A DNA stretch of 64,000 nucleotides, taken from Methylocystis bryophila (GTDB lineage Bacteria > Pseudomonadota > Alphaproteobacteria > Rhizobiales > Beijerinckiaceae). The stretch spans positions 3,918,501-3,982,500 of the forward strand of contig NZ_AP027149.1 in the NCBI RefSeq assembly GCF_027925445.1, given 5' to 3'. A program made the translations under genes and the position numbers. Below, in pieces: positions 16,533 to 25,631 of the stretch (the stretch's first letter is position 1; the number at the start of each line of letters is the position of its first letter). Below the pieces are notes generated by a model. That model worked only from the letters and a program-made list of their open reading frames with translations, was not told the DNA's origin and did no database searches.

Positions 16533-19154
16533 TCACGGCTGCGAGCGCACGCCGTCGTTCATCGTAAAGGTTCCGAGCGACTGATTGAAGTTGATGGCTC
16601 CGAGCGTGCGGAGCTGAAGGCTGACCATCACCGTCTGATTGCGCGCGGGCAGGCCTGTATTCGTCTGCGTCGTATAGTTGGACGTATAATTGACGAGGAA
16701 TGTCGTGCATTCGTCTTGATATCCCCCGCCGAAGCCCAGCGCGGCCACCGAGAACACCGGCGCGGTGCCCTGCAGATTGATGCCTGTATAGGTCGTGTAG
16801 AGCGTGGGATAGAGGGTGAGGCCGTTATATAGATAGCGGCTCATGTCGAAGGTGACCGTGCCAGAAACAAAGTAATTCTTGGTCAGGTTGTATTTGGCGT
16901 TGAAAGCCAATCCCTGACGACGCTTGTCGAAGCCGATGAGGGGCTGCGCCTCGTAGTTGGCGTAGTGCACGTCGAAGGACATCGGATCGAGCTTTATGGA
17001 AGCGAAGCCGTCCACGCGCCGTGCGGCGAAGGTCGCTGGATCGAAAAGCGCCTTGGCGGTGAAGGTGATCGGGCTGATGGGCGAGACGACGAGGCGACCG
17101 ACGATGTCCGAGACGCGATGGTCCAGCCCGGAGGAGAGACCCACGTTTGCGGCGTCGGCCGTCGCATAGGAATTCTGCCCGGCGAGCTGAGCCGATTGAC
17201 CGATCAGAGCGTTGACGTAACCGCCGTTATTCAGCGTGAAGGTTCCCTGCCCTCCGTAGTTGGCGCGCGTTCCGGTCTCGAAGCGGTTATAGCCGGAGAA
17301 TTTGCTCCACTCGAACAGATTGGTGTCGTCGAAAACGAGGCTCTGCGCGTCCATGTTCACGAGAGAGGGAATCGACGACTGGTTGGGCCGGGCGATGACC
17401 TGCGCGATGGGCTCGAGCACGAGAGCGCCGGCCGCGCTGCGGGCGATCAGGGGATAGCGCCACTCGACGCCGGCTCCCGGCGTCACCTGACCGTTGAAGG
17501 AGTTGTCAGCCCCGTTCACGAACAGGCCCTGCGCAGCGTTGGGGATCGGCTGCAGCGTCGCGTTGTAAACCGGCGCGGTGTCGGTCGTGTTGTAGTTGAG
17601 GTAGGAGCCGGAGAAGCGCGCGAAAGCGAAGGGCGTCCAAACGCCGCCAACAGGGTCGATGGCCCTGCGCTTCCAAGACGCCTCGACGGTGCCCGATTCG
17701 TAATTGCCGCCGATGCCGCGCAGCAGACAGGTGCTGTTCGCGCGATTGGGCGTCGGCGAATAGATCGAGCACACCGTGTAGAGACCGTTGAACTTGTCGA
17801 GCGTGCGCGGCTGGATCGACTCATAGTCCGCGATTTGCGCCGAGGTGCTGGTGAAATTGGCGTCGAGGGTGACCTGTCCGCCAATCCCCATCGTCTTGTA
17901 AGGATCGACGTCGAAGGCGCGGTTATAGTCGGTGATCGGATGCGCCGTCGGGAGCTGCGCCTGCAGGTCGTTGGGCGAGAGGCCCTGGAAATAGTAGGCC
18001 CGCATGTCAAACCAGCTGCGGTCGCCCTGTCCGGTCAGATAGACGGTCGACGACCGCTCTTTAAAGAACAGGTTTCCGTAGAGCGGGTTCCACTGCCTAT
18101 AGTCTTGCAGGAAGTATCGATCCGAGAGCGCGGTCACGTCCCACCCAAACTTCCAATAATCGTTGGGATAGAACTCGCCTCGGCTCTCCACGGCCCCGCG
18201 ATATTTGAGGTTCGAGGCGCCGTAGGGCGGCGAGGGAAACGCGCCGCGATCGTTCGGCTTCGTCCCCTCCGCGAGGATGCTGAACGATCCCGTCTCGAAG
18301 CGCTGCCGATACTCGCCCTTGAGGAGCGGGCCCTGCTTCGTGAAATACGTCGGCGTGACGGTCAGATCCGCGTTGGGCGAGATCGCCCAGTAAATCGGCA
18401 CGCCAAAACCATATCCGACGTAGCTGCCGTAAGTTTCGGTCGGCATGAGTAGACCGCTCTTGCGCTTCACGGTCGGATCAGGCGATGACCAATAGGGCAT
18501 GTAGGCGACCGGGAAGTCGAGAAACTCGAGGGTCGCGTCCTCGTAGTAGATCATCTTCTCGACGCCGTCGTGGATGATCCGCTTGGCGTGAATCTGCCAC
18601 AGCCGCGGCTTCGAAGGATCGTCCTTACAGGCGTCGCAGGCCGTGTAGGTCCCGTGATCGAAGATGGTCTCCTGACTGCTCGCGTCCCCGCGCCGCTCGG
18701 CGTAGGGCGCCCCGAAATGCGTGTTGTCCGCGGTGTCAGCCTGCAGACTCTGGATGAACCCGTTCTTGAAGTCGTCGGTCAGATCGAAGCTCTCGGCGCG
18801 CTCCACCGCACCGTCCGCCTCAGTCAGGCGGGCATGGCCTTCGGCGCGGATGCGTCCCGTGTCGCGATCATAGGTGACGCGATCGGCTTCGAGCAGCCGG
18901 CCCTTATAATAAATCTGCACGTTCCCACGGGCGGAGACGGTGTTCTTGGTCTGATCATAGACGAGCTCGCGGGCCTCGACGACCATGCGCGGCTCGGGAG
19001 AGGCGGCTTTCTCGCCCCAGGCCGCCGCCGGGACAAAGAGCGACGAGCCGAGAAGAAGGAAGGACAAGAGGCGCGCAAGGCCGCGGCCGCGCTTCGGCCA
19101 CGGTTCACGCACGGCTGTCGTAGGGAGCCGCGAAAGGGCGCGCGAATTCCCCAT
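16533..19154 (-). CDS. lptD: LPS assembly outer-membrane protein LptD
   Basis: Outer-membrane beta-barrel that inserts lipopolysaccharide into the outer leaflet. 873 aa. Signal peptide in the first 47 residues (LARLLSFLLLGSSLF, cleavage near AAAWG), N-terminal OstA/LptA-like jellyroll (about 58-160: VEARELVYDQTKNTVSARGNV as hallmark in parts), then a long barrel rich in aromatic strands up to the C-terminus. The ATG (19154-19152) shares one base with the lptG stop (TGATG). The open frame runs to 19784 through lptG, but that part is antisense-like coding noise. Confidence 0.93.
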   Translation of the reverse strand: MGNSRALSRLPTTAVREPWPKRGRGLARLLSFLLLGSSLFVPAAAWGEKAASPEPRMVVEARELVYDQTKNTVSARGNVQIYYKGRLLEADRVTYDRDTGRIRAEGHARLTEADGAVERAESFDLTDDFKNGFIQSLQADTADNTHFGAPYAERRGDASSQETIFDHGTYTACDACKDDPSKPRLWQIHAKRIIHDGVEKMIYYEDATLEFLDFPVAYMPYWSSPDPTVKRKSGLLMPTETYGSYVGYGFGVPIYWAISPNADLTVTPTYFTKQGPLLKGEYRQRFETGSFSILAEGTKPNDRGAFPSPPYGASNLKYRGAVESRGEFYPNDYWKFGWDVTALSDRYFLQDYRQWNPLYGNLFFKERSSTVYLTGQGDRSWFDMRAYYFQGLSPNDLQAQLPTAHPITDYNRAFDVDPYKTMGIGGQVTLDANFTSTSAQIADYESIQPRTLDKFNGLYTVCSIYSPTPNRANSTCLLRGIGGNYESGTVEASWKRRAIDPVGGVWTPFAFARFSGSYLNYNTTDTAPVYNATLQPIPNAAQGLFVNGADNSFNGQVTPGAGVEWRYPLIARSAAGALVLEPIAQVIARPNQSSIPSLVNMDAQSLVFDDTNLFEWSKFSGYNRFETGTRANYGGQGTFTLNNGGYVNALIGQSAQLAGQNSYATADAANVGLSSGLDHRVSDIVGRLVVSPISPITFTAKALFDPATFAARRVDGFASIKLDPMSFDVHYANYEAQPLIGFDKRRQGLAFNAKYNLTKNYFVSGTVTFDMSRYLYNGLTLYPTLYTTYTGINLQGTAPVFSVAALGFGGGYQDECTTFLVNYTSNYTTQTNTGLPARNQTVMVSLQLRTLGAINFNQSLGTFTMNDGVRSQP

Positions 19155-20239
19155 CAGCCGTCTTCCGAGTGAAGAAGCGACAATGTGCCCAGCATGCTTC
19201 CCACCAACGCCGGCGACCACGCGGCCAGCGAGGGGCTTATCGTCCCCGCGCCTCCGAGATCGGAAAAGACTTCCGTAACGATATAAAGCACGAACCCAGC
19301 CGCAACGCCACCCGCGAGAGTCCTGGCGACGCCGCCAAATCGAAAAAATCTTAATGAAAATGAAGCGGCTACAAGGACCATGGCGACGAGGAGCAGCGGC
19401 CGGGCCAGAAGGCGCTGGAACTGCAGCATATAGCCGCGGGCGTCGAGGCCCGCGGCCAGCGTCTGTTCGGTCAGACCCGGCAAGCCCCAAAAAGGCACGC
19501 CCTGTGGAGGCGCGGTCGTCTTGGCGAGCTCCTCTGGCGTCAAATCCGTGGCTAAGAGGTAATTGTCGTAAGCGGCGGTCGCCTCGCCCGGCATGGTGAC
19601 GCGGGCGCCCGTCAGAAGCCAGGCGCCCGGCAGAAGCTGTCCATGTGTGGCCTCGATCCGTTCGAGGAACGAGCCGTCGGGCGCATAGGAATCGACGCTG
19701 ACGCTGTCGAGCGAGGTCAAGCCCTGCGCGGCGTTCATGGCGTGAATGATCGCCAGCCCGTCGACCCCGTGCTCCCGCAACCACAGGCTGTGGTCCAGGC
19801 GCACGCTGCCCGCGACCCCGAAAAGCTGGAACTCCAGCTCGTCGGAGCGCTGCTTTAAGGTCGCTGATATCGGGTTGTAGAACCCGACTGAGAACACCCC
19901 GAGCAGGAAAGCGACAACGACCGGCGGCGCCAGAAATTGCCAGACTGAGACGCCGGCCGCCCGGGCGACGACGAGCTCCAGCTTGCGGGTGAGGTCGACG
20001 AAGGTCGCCATCGCCGCGAAAAGCACGGCGAAAGGCAGGATCGACTCGGCCGCATTTGGCGCCCGCATGATCGACATTAAGGCGACCATGCCTGTTCCGA
20101 CGTCGGGATTGTCGCGGGTGCGGCGCAAAAGCTCGACGAAGCCGATCACGAACATCAGACAGAAAATCGTGACGAAGATCGCCAAGATGGTCTTCAAGAA
20201 GCGCTTGGCGAAATAGAGCGAAAGCGTCGCGCCGATCAT
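19154..20239 (-). CDS. lptG: LPS export ABC transporter permease LptG
   Basis: Inner-membrane subunit that with LptF and LptB extracts LPS and passes it to LptC/A/D. 361 aa with the YjgP/YjgQ layout: three N-terminal helices (about 12-33, 48-75, 97-120), a periplasmic beta-jellyroll (about 130-265), and three C-terminal helices. Downstream lptD is coupled through TGATG. LptF normally precedes LptG, often in the same operon, but here the upstream 400 bp hold only palindromic repeats and then divergent pepA. Confidence 0.92.
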   Translation of the reverse strand: MIGATLSLYFAKRFLKTILAIFVTIFCLMFVIGFVELLRRTRDNPDVGTGMVALMSIMRAPNAAESILPFAVLFAAMATFVDLTRKLELVVARAAGVSVWQFLAPPVVVAFLLGVFSVGFYNPISATLKQRSDELEFQLFGVAGSVRLDHSLWLREHGVDGLAIIHAMNAAQGLTSLDSVSVDSYAPDGSFLERIEATHGQLLPGAWLLTGARVTMPGEATAAYDNYLLATDLTPEELAKTTAPPQGVPFWGLPGLTEQTLAAGLDARGYMLQFQRLLARPLLLVAMVLVAASFSLRFFRFGGVARTLAGGVAAGFVLYIVTEVFSDLGGAGTISPSLAAWSPALVGSMLGTLSLLHSEDG

Positions 20240-20363
20240 GGCCTGGCGCTCTGCGCCGCGCTCGAAACGTAGGATGCGGCGGAGATCATCGGCATCGAAC
20301 GACCCGTTGCGCGGAACTTCGACTTCGCCGACGCGGCTCCGGCCGCCCGACGCGTCAGGGAAC

Positions 20364-20480
20364 GCTTGAGCGCATTCCGCAAAAGTCGACAGGCTTTTGC
20401 GGAATGCGCTCCAACATATTGAGCTAGCACGTTTTCTTATCGCTCGAACGGTCCCGTTCGAGCGATAAGCGCGCTAAGCC
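20364..20480. repeat. Paired perfect palindromes upstream of lptG and pepA
   Basis: Two strong hairpins in tandem within the pepA-lptG gap. The first has arms GCGCATTCCGCAAAAG / CTTTTGCGGAATGCGC. The second has arms CTTATCGCTCGAACGG / CCGTTCGAGCGATAAG around two bases. They resemble the RIME-type palindromes elsewhere in the window. Bases 20240-20363 and 20481-20651 show no further gene. Confidence 0.75.
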
Positions 20481-20651
20481 CCCGCGCGCATTCCGGGGGA
20501 GCTCAGCCGCGCTCTAACGGGACATTGCGGCGTTTTGACGAGGGCCGGTCACAGCGACGAATTGACCCCGGGGGCTGCACGCGACAATAGTGCCCCCTTA
20601 CCCTTTCCGCGCCGCAGCCTGAGGCGAAGCGGCGATTCCCGCGAGATCCCC

Positions 20652-22205
20652 ATGTCAACTGACGTCAAGCTCGAGCTTATTTCTTTCGATGATGCGAAGG
20701 TGCGGATCGCCGCGCCGGAGGAGGCCGGACAACCGCGCGCGCTTGTCGCCTACCTTGGGGCGGAGCTCGCCCTCGGGGAGGTCGCCAAAATAATTCTCGC
20801 GGAGGCGCAACCGCAGATCACCCGGGCGGCGGCGGCCGCAAAATTTACCGGCAAAAGCGGAACGTCACTGGAAATCCTGGCGCCCGCGGGCCTTCCGGGC
20901 GTATCGCGCCTCGTCCTGATCGGAATCGGGCCAGCCCAAGCGGCGGAGGGCGAAAAGCCCAGGGCCTTCGACGATTTCCTGGCGCTCGGAGGCCAGACCG
21001 CCGCCAAGCTTGGCGAGGGCTCGCGGGCGATAACGCTCCTTGATTTTCCGCAAGCGCCGTCGGAGCCTCTCAAGGCCGCCGGCCAGCTCGCGCTGGGCGC
21101 GTTGCTACGCGCCTATAAGTTCGAGCGTTACAAGACCAAGAAGAAGAAGGACGCCGCCGAGCGCGAGGGCGCGATCGAGCTCGCGCTGGCGGTCGCCAAC
21201 ACTTCCGCGGCGGCGCCCCTGATCTCCGAAGCCGAAGGCCTCGCCGAATCCGTGCTGCTCGCCCGCACGCTCGTCAATGAGCCGGCCAATGTGCTGACGA
21301 CGAGCGAATTCGCCCGGCGCGCGCGTGAGCTCGCCGAATTCGGAGTCGAGGTCGAGGTGCTCGACCAGCAGGCGATGGCCGACCTCGGCATGCATGCGCT
21401 GCTTGGCGTCGGGCAAGGATCCCGGCAGGACAGCCTTCTGGTCCTCATGCGCTGGAACGGCGGCGCTCCCGGCGCGGCGCCGCTCGCCTTCATCGGCAAG
21501 GGCGTCGTCTTCGACACCGGCGGCATATCGATCAAGCCCGCCGCCTCAATGGAGGACATGAAGGGCGACATGGCGGGGGCCGCGGCCGTGACCGGCCTCC
21601 TGCGCGCGCTCGCTCAACGCAAGGCCAAGGTCAACGCCGTCGGATTGCTCGGCCTCGTCGAGAACATGCCGGACGGCGCCGCGCAGCGTCCCGGCGACAT
21701 CGTCAAATCCGCCTCGGGCCAGACGATCGAGATCATTAACACCGACGCCGAGGGCCGGCTCGTGCTCGCCGACGCGCTTTGGTACGCCAAGGAGAAGCTG
21801 AAACCCTCCTTGATGATCGATCTCGCGACCCTCACGGGCGCGATCCTCGTCGCGCTGGGACAGGAATATGCGGGTCTGTTCTCCAACGACGACGCTCTCG
21901 CCGAGAAGCTCGTCAAGGCCGGCGAAGGGTCGGGCGAGAAGCTGTGGCGATTGCCGATGGGACCCGCCTTCGACAAGCTCATCGATTCGCGCTTCGCCGA
22001 CATGAAGAACACCGGCGGGCGGCACGCCGGCTCGATCACCGCGGCGCAGTTCCTGGCGCGCTTTGTCGACAAGACTCCCTGGGCGCATCTCGACATCGCC
22101 GGCACGGGCATGAGCTCGCCCTCCGGCGACATCAATCAGAGTTGGGCCTCCGGCTTCGGGGTGCGCCTGCTCGACCGATTTGTGCGCGACAACTACGAGG
22201 GCTGA
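20652..22205 (+). CDS. pepA: Leucyl aminopeptidase (M17)
   Basis: Di-metal cytosolic aminopeptidase for N-terminal residues; some homologues also bind DNA. 517 aa. N-terminal macro-like domain (about 1-170), catalytic domain with GKGVVFDTGGISIKP (metal ligands) and the signature NTDAEGRLVLADAL, plus the closing block GGRHAGSITAAQFL. The ATG at 20652 fits the known N-terminus; the open frame begins at 20535. Divergent from lptG, as expected for alphaproteobacteria except that lptF is missing in between. Confidence 0.95.
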   Translation: MSTDVKLELISFDDAKVRIAAPEEAGQPRALVAYLGAELALGEVAKIILAEAQPQITRAAAAAKFTGKSGTSLEILAPAGLPGVSRLVLIGIGPAQAAEGEKPRAFDDFLALGGQTAAKLGEGSRAITLLDFPQAPSEPLKAAGQLALGALLRAYKFERYKTKKKKDAAEREGAIELALAVANTSAAAPLISEAEGLAESVLLARTLVNEPANVLTTSEFARRARELAEFGVEVEVLDQQAMADLGMHALLGVGQGSRQDSLLVLMRWNGGAPGAAPLAFIGKGVVFDTGGISIKPAASMEDMKGDMAGAAAVTGLLRALAQRKAKVNAVGLLGLVENMPDGAAQRPGDIVKSASGQTIEIINTDAEGRLVLADALWYAKEKLKPSLMIDLATLTGAILVALGQEYAGLFSNDDALAEKLVKAGEGSGEKLWRLPMGPAFDKLIDSRFADMKNTGGRHAGSITAAQFLARFVDKTPWAHLDIAGTGMSSPSGDINQSWASGFGVRLLDRFVRDNYEG

Positions 22206-22375
22206 GCGCGAAAGGCGCGGCCGCCTGAAGAGCCCCTTCGCCGAGATCGTCCGGCGTAGGGCCTCGGCCCGACGATGATTCTGCTGTTCCGAGCGCCGGA
22301 GCATCGAGCCTGCCGTGCAGCATTAGGGCAATTCGTATGCTGTCCCCGTAATTCCCTATTTCCGTAATTCCCTAA

Positions 22376-23046
22376 GAGTCTGTCCGGAAGGCTCACGCGG
22401 GATTACAGAGCTTTCGTAGCATGAGGCGGATGGAGGCGAGGCGCAAGAAGGCGAGCGCCTTGCGTGACAGGCATTCCCAGTCCTTGGCGAGTCTGCGGCA
22501 TCGGCCGAGCCAGGCGAAGGTGCGCTCGACGAGCCATCGCTTCGGCAAGACGACGAAGCCTTTCGCCTGATCGGAACGCTTGACGATCTCGACGTTCATG
22601 TCGGCGATGACCCTATCGACGGCTTTGCGAAACTCTGGCCCCTGATAGCCGCCGTCGGCGTAAAGCTTCAGCAGGAACGGGAAAGCCCCAAATAAAGTCG
22701 CCATCACCAGCGCGCCGCCGTCGCGGTCTTGTACGTCTGCGGCGTGCACGAGGGCGTGCATCAGCAAGCCTTGCGTATCGACGAGGATGTGCCGCTTCTT
22801 GCCCTTGATTTTCTTACCCGCGTCATATCCCGGCGGATCAATGCGCGTCCCCCTTTTTCGGCGCTTTTCGCGCTCTGGCTGTCGATGATCGCAGCTGTCG
22901 GGCTGGCCTCGCGCCCTGCTTCTTCACGGCATTTGACGTAAAGCGCCGCATGGATGCGGTCGAGCGTCCCGTCCCAGTCCCAAAGGTCGAAATAGTCGTA
23001 AACGGTGCTCTTGGGAGGCAGATCCTTGGGGATCGCCCGCCGATTA
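22376..23046 (-). mobile_element. 5'-truncated IS5-family (IS427-type) remnant
   Basis: One terminus is visible (GAGTCTGTCCGGAAGGCT from 22376); the other is gone, because a ~190-bp element abuts the coding region at 23047. It encodes an IS427-like transposase in two frames that shift at the run AAAAAGGGGG (complement of 22848-22857). Such a run can be a programmed frameshift site in this group, so the frame change alone does not prove decay. The missing ~60 N-terminal residues and the lost end do. Confidence 0.8.
22393..23046 (-). pseudogene. Transposase fragment, IS5/IS427 type
   Basis: N-terminal piece (about 22850-23040): STVYDYFDLWDWDGTLDRI through IIDSQSAKSAEKGG, holding the first Asp of the DDE triad. 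After the frame change the sequence resumes as RIDPPGYDAGKKIKGKKRH and continues to the stop (YADGGYQG with second Asp; LPKRWLVERTFAWLGRCRR with Glu). The first ~60 residues are missing. The apparent ATG start MQLISCHRN is not part of the gene: it is the inverted repeat of the neighbouring element. Confidence 0.8.
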
Positions 23047-23239
23047 CGGTGACATGATATCAATTGCAAAATTGTGCGTCAAAGCCCAAGCGTCGCAAAT
23101 CGCGCGCCTTGCCCGCATCAATCTTCATCGCCGCGACCGAACGACTTCTCGGTCGGAAAACTGCAGCCGGGCCGGCGAGGACCCAAGCCGAAGACGGACC
23201 GCCCGGAGAAGCAGTTTGGTAATTGATATCATGTCACCG
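23047..23239 (+). mobile_element. MITE-like element, copy A
   Basis: A 193-bp non-coding element with terminal inverted repeat CGGTGACATGATATCAATT, flanked by TA on both sides. It has an internal hairpin CGACCGA-ACGACTTC-TCGGTCG and a conserved interior (AGGACCCAAGCCGAAGACGG). A second partial right end, ATGTCACCGTAATCC, and two GTAATCCC repeats follow at 23245-23280. It joins the IS5 remnant to the broken SDR gene. Confidence 0.88.
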
Positions 23240-23280
23240 TAATCCATGTCACCGTAATCCCGCGTAATCCCGTAATCCCT

Positions 23281-23700
23281 TGACGGGGGCGACCGAGGTC
23301 GTGAGGACGACTAGCCTCCCCGATCGATCAGCGGCGCGAGCTTCTGGACCGCGAAAAACGGCCCCTTGGCGTTCAGATTGAACATCTCGTCGTAGATGGT
23401 CTCGGTCGTGTTCTCGAACGGCGCGAAGAGGCCGAAGCCGGGGTTTACAAAGAGCAGGTCGAACGTGTCGAACTCGGCCTTCTCCTGAGAGGCAAGGGCG
23501 CCGATTTCCGTCAACGACCGCGCGTCGCTCGAAACCACTACGGCGCCGTTCCCAAGCTCTTTCCGCGCCGATTCCAGGCCGGCCTGCGAGCGACCCGTCA
23601 CCAGAACGCGCGCCCCATCGAGGAGCATCTTCGCCGTCGCGAGCCCCATGCCGCTGGCGCCACCGATGATCACCGCCCGCTTCGCTTCGCACCGTTCCAT
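23281..23700 (-). pseudogene. Short-chain dehydrogenase/reductase, truncated and frameshifted
   Basis: The start is normal: ATG at 23700, Rossmann motif GGASGMGLATA, then NPGFG in place of the usual NAG block. A one-base loss near 23320 breaks the frame after APLIDRGG; the other frame carries on as RLVVLTTSVAPVKG. The sequence then stops at the repeat junction (about 23281), before the catalytic Tyr-x-x-x-Lys. The 3' half is absent from the window, so the gene is dead. Neighbour of an intact SDR gene and a TetR regulator, suggesting a former oxidoreductase cluster. Confidence 0.8.
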
Positions 23701-23886
23701 GCGTACTCTCCTTGCGACGCCCGGGATGCTCAGCTTGTTTTGAACTGTTTTGTATGATAATAAGCCACAGAGGCTGCGGTCAAGATCATTTAGTACTATT
23801 CATTTTGAAATATAGCAGGGCCGCTACGGACAACCACACCTGCTGGCGCCGGTCGCCGCGACCACGCCGCCGTGGCCGGCGCTCCT

Positions 23887-24861
23887 TCAGGACACCGCCC
23901 TCAACCATTCTGGGTGAGACAAGTCGACGCCGGAGACGTTAACGATGGCCTGCCACGCGGCTTCCTGGTTGGCGCCATCGAGGAGGTGCGGGTGGCGCTG
24001 CGCCTCAATTGGGCCTGAGAACTTCCCTTGAGCCGAGGCGAAAAATTGCCCTGAGACGTCGGTTCCGAACTCCGACGCCTGAAGGTACCGACGGGCCGCG
24101 GTCTGCGGCGTCTGATTCATGCCGGGAATGAGGTTCACGATTGGGATAAACAAATACCTCAACATCGGGCCAGCGTTTCGCACCACCTTGGTGGCGGTCG
24201 CCCCACCGGGCGAGACAGCGTACACGGCCATGCCGGAGGGTAGCCTGCGCGCGAGCGCCGCGACCCACCAAGCGATAATGAGCTTCGCGTCGGCATACGC
24301 ATTGTTGGGCACGTAATTCACGTTCGGGCCGCTGCGAATCAGGGCTTCAACAGCGGCGGTTTGGTCGTCCCGGAAGTATTTAGCCGCGAAGGCGGGCACG
24401 TCGGTGTACTTGAACATGGGTACGCCCCCGCGGGCAGGCTCCGCGCCGGCGATAACAATCCGCGCGTTGGGGCTAAGAAGGTTGGCGCGAAGCAACCCGA
24501 CAGTCAGTTGATGATGGCCGATCAGCGGGGCCTGAGAAGCCTCTATGCCCGCCGCAGTGATCACGCGCTTCTTGCCTGGGACCATTCCAGCATTGAGCAG
24601 CAGGAAATCGACCGCCCGACCTTGTTTGACCAGATCGGCGAGCGCGGACTGGACGCTGGCCGGCCTGTCCAACTCCAGCTCCAGCGGCGTGAAGACCTTT
24701 CTTTTGGTCTCCGCTGCGAGCTGAGCGGCCGTTTCCTTGGCCCGAGCCAGGCTGCGTCCGGTGATGATGATCTCGCGCCAGCCCTCTTCGGCAAGAGAGC
24801 GGGCTGCTGCATGACCGAGCCCGGAGGTGGCGCCGGTGACGAGCGCGATCGAATGTTCCAT
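23887..24861 (-). CDS. SDR-family oxidoreductase
   Basis: A 324-aa classical short-chain dehydrogenase. Cofactor motif TGATSGLGHAA (residues 9-19), LLLNAGMV block, active-site Tyr-Ala-Asp-Ala-Lys in NNAYADAKLI. The Arg in ITGRS suggests NADP(H). Length and C-terminus resemble the retinol dehydrogenase/protochlorophyllide-reductase-like branch; substrate unknown. The ATG at 24861 lies after CGGAG. Divergent from a TetR gene, with a promoter in the shared 126-bp gap, so it is probably the TetR target. Confidence 0.88.
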   Translation of the reverse strand: MEHSIALVTGATSGLGHAAARSLAEEGWREIIITGRSLARAKETAAQLAAETKRKVFTPLELELDRPASVQSALADLVKQGRAVDFLLLNAGMVPGKKRVITAAGIEASQAPLIGHHQLTVGLLRANLLSPNARIVIAGAEPARGGVPMFKYTDVPAFAAKYFRDDQTAAVEALIRSGPNVNYVPNNAYADAKLIIAWWVAALARRLPSGMAVYAVSPGGATATKVVRNAGPMLRYLFIPIVNLIPGMNQTPQTAARRYLQASEFGTDVSGQFFASAQGKFSGPIEAQRHPHLLDGANQEAAWQAIVNVSGVDLSHPEWLRAVS

Positions 24862-24933
24862 GGGGGGCTCCGTGGTGAAGGGAAAGATCGAGGCCTGAGG
24901 CCCCACGAGGCCAGGGCCGGCTTGCCAATTTCG

Positions 24934-24972
24934 AACTATTCAGTTATATATTTGCGCGCTGGTCCTTGTCAA
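24934..24972 (-). promoter_or_regulatory. Sigma70-type promoter of the SDR gene with overlapping dyad
   Basis: On the minus strand, TTGACA (24972-24967) and TATAAC (24948-24943) are 18 bp apart. A small dyad, AACT-ATTC-AGTT (24934-24945), overlaps the -10 box and is a plausible operator for the divergent TetR regulator. Confidence 0.6.
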
Positions 24973-24987
24973 GGAGTTTGAAACTAA

Positions 24988-25620
24988 ATGATCCAAAAAC
25001 TCGCCAGGCCGCTTGGACGACCTCGCAGCTTCGATGAGAGCGAGGCGCTGGAAAAAGCGATTCAGGTTTTCTGGTCGAAGGGTTACGATGGGGTGACGAT
25101 CGACGATCTCGTCGCCGGGATGGGCGTGGGACGGCCGAGCCTGTATTCCGTCTTCGGAGATAAGCGGACATTGTTTTTGCGCGTTCTTAAGGCGTATGCA
25201 GAGGCGAAGGGCGCTCTTGCTGCGAAAGCACTCTTCTCGGCGCGCACTCTTCGCGACTCGCTCGTCGCCTTCTTGAGGCACGCCGTAGAAACTGCGACCG
25301 AGGAAGGATCCGCCCGGGGATGTCTTCTCGTGAGCATCGCGCCGCTCGTGGACGATGCTGAGGTTCGGCAGTTCCTGAAGGATGCGGCCGCCGCCGCCAT
25401 AGCGCTACTGGAACGCCGCTTCCGGGACGGGATCGACGCAGGAGAAGTGCCGTCTGACTTTCCCGTAACCGCGCGGGCGAGCCAGGCCCTCGACCTTGTC
25501 CGGGGTCTGACGATGCGTGCGCAGATGGGCGCGCCGCGCAAGACGCTCCTTAGAGATGCCGAGGAAGCGGCGGACTTAGTCCTCCTGCCGCGGCGTGGAA
25601 ATGTGACGCCAAAAGGTTGA
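24988..25620 (+). CDS. TetR/AcrR-family transcriptional regulator
   Basis: A 210-aa repressor. N-terminal HTH (about 12-60): GRPRSFDESEALEKAI, GYDGVTIDDLVAGMGVGRPSLYSVFGDK, with the recognition helix GVGRPSLYSVF. The C-terminal helical ligand domain contains GCLLVSIAPL. The type is common next to SDR genes that reduce reactive aldehydes or quinones; the ligand is unknown. Divergent from the SDR gene. Its stop is only 11 bp from the second IS copy, so the coding sequence escaped disruption. Confidence 0.9.
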   Translation: MIQKLARPLGRPRSFDESEALEKAIQVFWSKGYDGVTIDDLVAGMGVGRPSLYSVFGDKRTLFLRVLKAYAEAKGALAAKALFSARTLRDSLVAFLRHAVETATEEGSARGCLLVSIAPLVDDAEVRQFLKDAAAAAIALLERRFRDGIDAGEVPSDFPVTARASQALDLVRGLTMRAQMGAPRKTLLRDAEEAADLVLLPRRGNVTPKG

Positions 25621-25631
25621 TGCTGGATTGC

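Noticed and set aside
16533..19784. 1083-aa open frame extending lptD upstream through lptG
   Set aside because: The first 210 residues overlap lptG and are Arg/Gly-rich; the ATG at 19154 is coupled to the lptG stop and starts a proper signal peptide.
22761..23069. MQLISCHRN start as a genuine transposase N-terminus
   Set aside because: These residues are translated from the element's inverted repeat and recur beside the unrelated Imm11-like gene.
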